NCBI GenBank assembly: GCA_003254885.1
Contig: QANT01005115.1
Coordinates: 82,770 to 146,769, forward strand
Reading direction: 5' to 3'
Source of the DNA: Purshia tridentata
Taxonomy: Eukaryota > Streptophyta > Magnoliopsida > Rosales > Rosaceae
Length of the DNA: 64,000 bases
Part shown: positions 56,739 through 64,000 of the stretch, one piece after another
How positions within the stretch are numbered: position 1 is the first letter of the stretch
How the letters are laid out: every line of letters starts with the position of its first letter
Made by a program: the position numbers and the translations under genes
Notes under the pieces: model-generated
Told to the model about the DNA's origin: nothing
Seen by the model: the letters and a program-made list of their open reading frames with translations, nothing else
Database searches by the model: none

Positions 56739-57794
56739 TGCTCAACTTCTGAAAGTGTTTGGTATATTTAAGTGGAGGAGCTGAAAAAGTGGAACACTGA
56801 AGACATTTTTTGGAGTCGTGTAGTGCCTGCTTGTGCCTGTGAATTGAGTTCCTGATATTGAGTGGAATTATTTTTCTTCAATTTTGTCAGTGGTTAGCGG
56901 GAACTGATATCTGTATCTGGTTTAAACCAGTATCACAAATTCCAACTGAAAGTAATTTTGTTTTGATACTTTTCCTTTTATCTATACTTATTCATTTACA
57001 TTGCATGAAGGTAACTTTGTTTTGATCTTACACAGAAGGTAACATATGTATGGTGGTTTGAATTTAGACCATGCAGCAAGCAGCATTGAGAGTTGAGACC
57101 AATCCCAGGTGATGTCTCTGTTTATGTGAAGAAACCTAATCCAATTATTCAGAATCGCAAAAATGTAAGTACAACAGTCGACATGATTAGAACGTCCGCT
57201 AAGCCATTAATTTTCAAATTTTGAATAAGGATTTTTATTTTATTTTAATTGTAAGACTAAATGTTGGTAATTACTCACTGAATACTGTGTGTTGTTATAT
57301 CAAACTATCAATTAGAACTCCAGACAAGATTCTGTCTGATCAATTCTCTTCATTGATAGTGCAAGGTCAAAATGATTAATCAACCTGTCAACACCAGGGT
57401 GGAAATACCAGCATTTCGACTCATTCCGATAACATCACCTTGCATTACTATAAAAATTGTTTTCTCGAAGAAGTTACAACGTTAGAAACCTAGAAGTTAC
57501 AACCATGCCAGCACACGCAATTATGGAGGTAAGACTGATAAATAAACAAAATGAATAACCACATAACTTTAACCAGCCTTTCCACTGTGTCATGCCCATC
57601 GTTGAGAAATGTATGAGCACTAAAAAGAGTTGAATCCCTGAAAGTAAAATAAAATCTATCCAAGGACTCAGATCTATACATTCAATGTTTTCACTAAGTG
57701 GCATGACAGTCGAAAGTGTATGTTCAAATCACAGATTGTGGAACAGAAGTAACATGCACAGAAGGATCGATTACAGAAACTATTTCTGTTCTAA
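56739..57794. other. Convergent intergenic region ESF2 / RABB1
   Basis: 3' regions of both genes; no gene, RNA or repeat is recognised. The open frames at 57474-57704 and 57490-57681 overlap in different frames and have no domain. Confidence 0.55.
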
Positions 57795-59766
<1,972 letters not shown>

Positions 59767-60775
59767 GATTAAAACGAGGTCGTTTCGAGCAACCGCGAGC
59801 TAGGAAGAAGGAAGGTGATGTATCTCTCTCTGCTCTGCCTTACTTTCTCTTTCTCTTCTGGGTTTGCTTGCAGCAGTTTTTAGTTTATGTACGGACGATT
59901 TCTGAATTTTTAAAAAATAGGAATTGCTGATTGCCTGCCTCATTATTATTTGTGTTGGGGTGCATATTATGATATTAACATCTTCGTAAAAACTAATTAA
60001 AAACAAGGATACCGTGAGGTATGAATCACCGACACGTTAATGTTTGCTTTATGACAACAATCATATCCCTTCTACCTTCTACTTACGTAAACTTCTTTTC
60101 AACCTCTTCAATATTGTAGAAAATAAAACAAATTAATTGATAATTTGATGCTACTTTTATATTTACTTTATTCTTTGTGGGTTTGCTTTTTATTATTAAT
60201 TTTTCTGGATTTGTAGCATTGTTGCTTCAAAACAAAATATTCCTTTTTTTTTATATTGTAAACAAAATAGAAGATAAAAAGTCTTCCTTCTACTTGAAGC
60301 TTCCGAGTTTTAACTTATGAGTATGCAGTAGGTCTTAGATGCCTCAAAAGAATGGTATATTCAGTTGATCCTACCCTTAAGTTTAAATCAATCGTTTAAT
60401 GCCACCCCAACAGAAGTGGTTATTGGTAAGGGAAAGCAACTCCAAAGGTTCGTATAACGTTAGAACCCCATCCCCCAAAACAGGAGAAGGTCACCCGAGG
60501 AAAGCTTCCCAATTAATAAAACCATCCATCCGATGATCCCTGTGTTAACATTATCAATCAACTAACCAATCACCATGGAGCTATTCCACACAATAAACCA
60601 TGTGACCAATATAATATATTCGGAATCAGCCAACTTAAAGTTTTGGGAAATACTAGTAATTATCAATGAATTCCCAACAAACAAAATAGTGAATACTACA
60701 TGAACATTCCACCTTTAACAAATACCAAATTTGGGAATTAAAAAGAGCTCATCCAAATGCTCCCTAACGGTGGCT
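59767..60775. other. Intergenic region RABB1 / PBB
   Basis: RABB1 leader with TCTC runs, then AT-rich sequence and the 3' region of the proteasome gene. No gene is seen. Confidence 0.55.
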
Positions 60776-62801
60776 TCACTCTTCCATTGCATCTCCTCCT
60801 TCTATCACTTCCACCACCTCCCTCAACGGGGTAATCCTTGTCAACAGAACCTCTGCAACCAAAGAAAACACAATAAATTCAGAAACCTTTCACTAATCTC
60901 ACATGCATCCGACATACAATCATATATATCAAACAGGGAACAAGTAGGAAGCTGACAATGTCAACCTTAGTCTTTGAACAATTTTCCTTTTTCGGTCCTC
61001 AAGTCTGTTGACTCTTTTGATTAAAAATTCCAAAGATAAGGCAGACCGACAGAAAAAAACAACAACATATACTATTGATGTGTACACATTATGCTCACAT
61101 CACATAGCACCTGCAAACCAAATGTTCACAATGCACTGCTCATGAAGGCTTTCTAATATGACACAGACAAGAGGAATGATGCTAGCTTTATGATATGCAA
61201 GGCAAACAAAGTGTAAGCTTGAAGGAGTGTGTTGCTAACCAGTCGGCTTTGAGAAAGAATAGCCTCTCGAACTGACGTAAGTTCGAGGAGTCGGCAGCAT
61301 GTGGTTCCTCAGGTATTCCTTGTGGCCCTGAGCCATCATAAATTTACAAAAGAATTTTCAACAAAATGGAATTAGTACTCTTTGTTACCGTAGAATATGG
61401 TGAATATTAAGGAAAGACAAGTTAACAACAAACCTTGGTTATTACACAGATATCTACATTGCTACCACTTCCCAAGTCATTGAATATGCCGGAGCATATA
61501 GCTTCAGCTACAAGCGTAACACCCTCATCCCTCTGCATTAATGTAGATAAACCAATTTTAAGAAACAGTAGAGTACATTGTATATTTACTTAAGATCTTG
61601 CATTAGCTTTTATGAGTTAACTGTAACACAAACCAAATAAAATCATCAGCACCTATTCCACTCATAGCAGCACCTAAGTACTTGAATCACATATCCATAG
61701 CAGCACATCATTAGTGTTCTATGATTGTCTATTATTAGTATCCACAGCCAATTAGCATCATACAACAATCAACAGAACTTTCCAATTCATATGATGATAA
61801 CTTACAGTCAAGCCTTCTTTGTACTTAGACTCAAATATGGCCATGGCAGCAAGAGAACCAGAACCCATAGTAGCAAATGGTAGCGTGTCAGTGGACCCAT
61901 GGGGATATATCTGCATAATAAAGCATTGGTGTTGGCATCAGATCATATATGCAAGCCCCCAAAAAATTAAAAAACCATGGTCACATCCGAATTCCCAAAG
62001 AAGGAAAAATCTTACAGTGTGTAGATGAGGTCCTGTCACATCAACCCCACCAAGCACCAGAGCAGCTGACACATGTCCTTGATAACTGGACAACGTATGT
62101 AAAAGCAAGAATCAACATACTTTATCCCAGAAATTTATCGCCTCCGCCCCCACCCACCACCACTTCATAGCTAATAATTACAAAACAGTCCACAAAGGAG
62201 ACAAAACTCTACCTGAAAAGATGTTTTTTCAATAGGGTCAGTGCCGTAACCACTCTGGATTCCCGACCCGTGTGATAACGATGCAGTTGCAGCTGTGATG
62301 ACACCATGTCTACAAATACACAAGCAGCAGAGAAGCATGTTATGTGCTGCTAAACAGATGTACACAATCATCACCGAACTAAACAACAATCCTAACATTT
62401 ACCTGTGACTGCTTCAGTATCGGCAGCAGTTCCTGCTCCACAGCAGTAAATATTAGGAGCCATATAGTGAATTTTCTCACAGTTCTTATCACATACAATG
62501 GGTCCTTCAGTGGCCCTCGTATCAGCTCCAAGAATGACACCATCCTAACAAAATATTTAGAACAAGAAAATTGAAAAATTGAAAGCAATTTTTTTCAGTA
62601 CAAAAATATTTGGGCGAAACAATTGGTAATCTATGAGCAGAAAGCTACTAGTTGTACCTTATAAACCAAACCAACAATGGTGGTTCCGGTCTTCCTAAAA
62701 GAAGGTAGCTGAACCCCCTTCTTCGCCAGCATATCGTTTCGTCTACAAAGATCGAAGCTAAAACCACCCTTTGGTGGCACATCAATTTCCGACTTTGACA
62801 T
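60776..62801 (-). CDS. PBB1: 20S proteasome subunit beta type-7 (beta-2, trypsin-like)
   Basis: Reverse strand, eight exons: 62801-62658, 62544-62403, 62309-62213, 62085-62016, 61910-61806, 61532-61434, 61327-61240 and 60852-60776; 273 aa, the family length. It is a catalytic subunit of the proteasome core, cleaving after basic residues. A propeptide of 37 residues is removed to free Thr38 in KTGTTIVG, the N-terminal nucleophile. Further marks: [104 protein letters not shown], and the C-terminal arm ending GGDAMEE. Arabidopsis has two near-identical genes (PBB1, PBB2); the symbol marks the type rather than a proven orthologue. Confidence 0.95.
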
Positions 62802-64000
62802 CTTCAAATTTCAATTGAACCTACAAAACTATTATCCCATCAAAATCCATCCCCAATATACATAGAAATTAATAATAATAATAATGTTCAAATGTTGAAA
62901 CCCTAAATCTAAGAAGTTGAAAAAGTATGCATAAACTATGAGACGAAAGCTCTAACCAGCTGAGGTTAAAAACTTGATTACTGGTATGTATAGGGATACT
63001 GAAAGTTTCTTCCTCGGAGAAGAAGATCGCAATAGAATGAAGAGGTGGGTGTGAGTGTTCGAGTTCGAAAGGGTTTATGTGGGAGACTGGGACTGTGAAA
63101 ATCGGGGTGAGAATGTAATGGCCAGAGGAGAGAGGAGATAATTACCTGAAAACTTGGGTGACGAGTTGCGAAGAAGATCCAATGCCTAACACACCACCGA
63201 TTCGACTCAAAGCAGCACCTCTTGTTCTCTTTCTTTATAATTTATAGTCTATATAGCTTCTTTCTGAACAAGAAAAGAAGAAATCGAAGACTTATATTAA
63301 AAATGAAAAAGAAAAATGCAGGGTTTTTGGGCCCAAACTTTGTATGCTCATTACATTACACCTGTTATTGAGTTGAGAGTCGAGCCCATGGGAGCCTACA
63401 GATTTTGAGTCTTTGCCTCAGTTCTGCTCTCTTTTCAAGATGATGTGGCCCAATAGATGTTACCGGCTCAGTAGCCCAGTCGGCCCCTAATAAACAACAA
63501 AATAACAGCAGATAAAACCAACTAGAAGTTACAATGAAGTTAATCGGTCTGACTTTCAAAGTTCAAACCTATATCATATTATTTTCTCATTATGATTTTG
63601 GAATTTCAGTTTTTTTTCTTTTGCATTAAAAAATACTTTATTGAAGAAAATTAAACAGGAGTTACAATCAAATTAAAGCTGTTGTTAAAGACAATGTATT
63701 ATTCATATAATATAATATGTGGAAAAACGAATTAGACCGGTCAATATTAATGTGTGCTAGCTAGCTATATATATATATATATATTTTTTTTTAGACGGTT
63801 AGGGTGTTCGGGTTTGGTTGTGTAATGAGTTGAATGTATTAGTGACCGTTGGGGAGTAAACTTAAACTTGATCAACTGAACTACCTTACCAAATTTATAT
63901 AGCTTATATATATAATACGCAAAGATCATTGATTGCCACTGTCTATAATACCCAGCCAGATTGAAAAACAAAATAAAGAAGTTGTTGAATATCGATCAAA
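62802..64000. other. PBB upstream region to window end
   Basis: The PBB leader runs to about 63200 and probably contains an intron (a TTACCTG donor complement near 63141 suits the reverse strand). The remainder is AT-rich and ends with a TA run at about 63763-63784. I see no gene in 63250-64000. Confidence 0.5.

Overview
This is a piece of nuclear genome from a flowering plant, almost certainly a eudicot. Genes are split by short AT-rich introns with GT..AG borders, intergenic DNA is AT-rich, and every recognisable protein is a plant type: GH28 exo-polygalacturonases, plant GDSL esterases, a PMT-type methyltransferase, an RGLG ubiquitin ligase, a P-type PPR protein and a nuclear-encoded chloroplast EF-Tu. 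I cannot name the species. Exon borders below come from reading the sequence: each model keeps an open frame across GT..AG junctions, and its length fits its family.

Layout. 0.4-10.6 kb is a local array of exo-polygalacturonase genes: PG1 (+), PG2 (-), a gutted relic (-), PG3 (+) and PG4 (+), interspersed with a 0.4 kb foldback element and a CACTA-type miniature element. 10.9-11.5 kb is a collapsed pseudogene of a DEAH-box splicing helicase. 12.7-14.9 kb is GEX1, a gamete nuclear-fusion protein. 16.7-19.1 kb is SGF29, a SAGA histone reader, with a 14-nt exon. 19.7-21.2 kb is the intronless, GC-rich chloroplast EF-Tu gene. 22.3-26.6 kb holds two tandem GDSL esterase genes (-) with different intron counts. 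27.9-29.7 kb is SURF2 (+), whose start codon lies in a 72-bp tandem duplication. 30.9-34.0 kb is a uridine kinase/UPRT fusion (-), 35.4-38.5 kb a PMT9-like methyltransferase (-), and 39.5-43.0 kb the Pol III second-largest subunit NRPC2 (-) with an uninterrupted coding region. 45.1-48.2 kb is RGLG2 (+), 49.5-49.9 kb a small basic plant protein of unknown function, 51.1-54.3 kb an At4g35850-like mitochondrial PPR protein, and 55.2-56.7 kb the ESF2/ABT1 ribosome-biogenesis factor. 57.8-59.8 kb is the Rab2-type GTPase RABB1 (-), and 60.8-62.8 kb the 20S proteasome beta-2 subunit (-).

The genes do not form one pathway. Two themes can be seen. The left end holds sexual-reproduction genes (pollen-type exo-PGs and GEX1). 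The rest is housekeeping: transcription, ribosome biogenesis, organelle translation, protein turnover, trafficking and nucleotide salvage. The order of the housekeeping genes matches, as far as I can recall, interleaved pieces of three Arabidopsis neighbourhoods (At5g14420-14450, At3g27430-27460, At4g35850-35860), as expected of an ancestral segment that was later duplicated and thinned.

I found no convincing undescribed system. The items most worth a second look are the SURF2 start-codon duplication with its new upstream ORF, the intron-free NRPC2, the unequal intron content of the GDSL pair, the stop-free 99-nt intron of PG3, and the mobile elements and relic inside the PG array.
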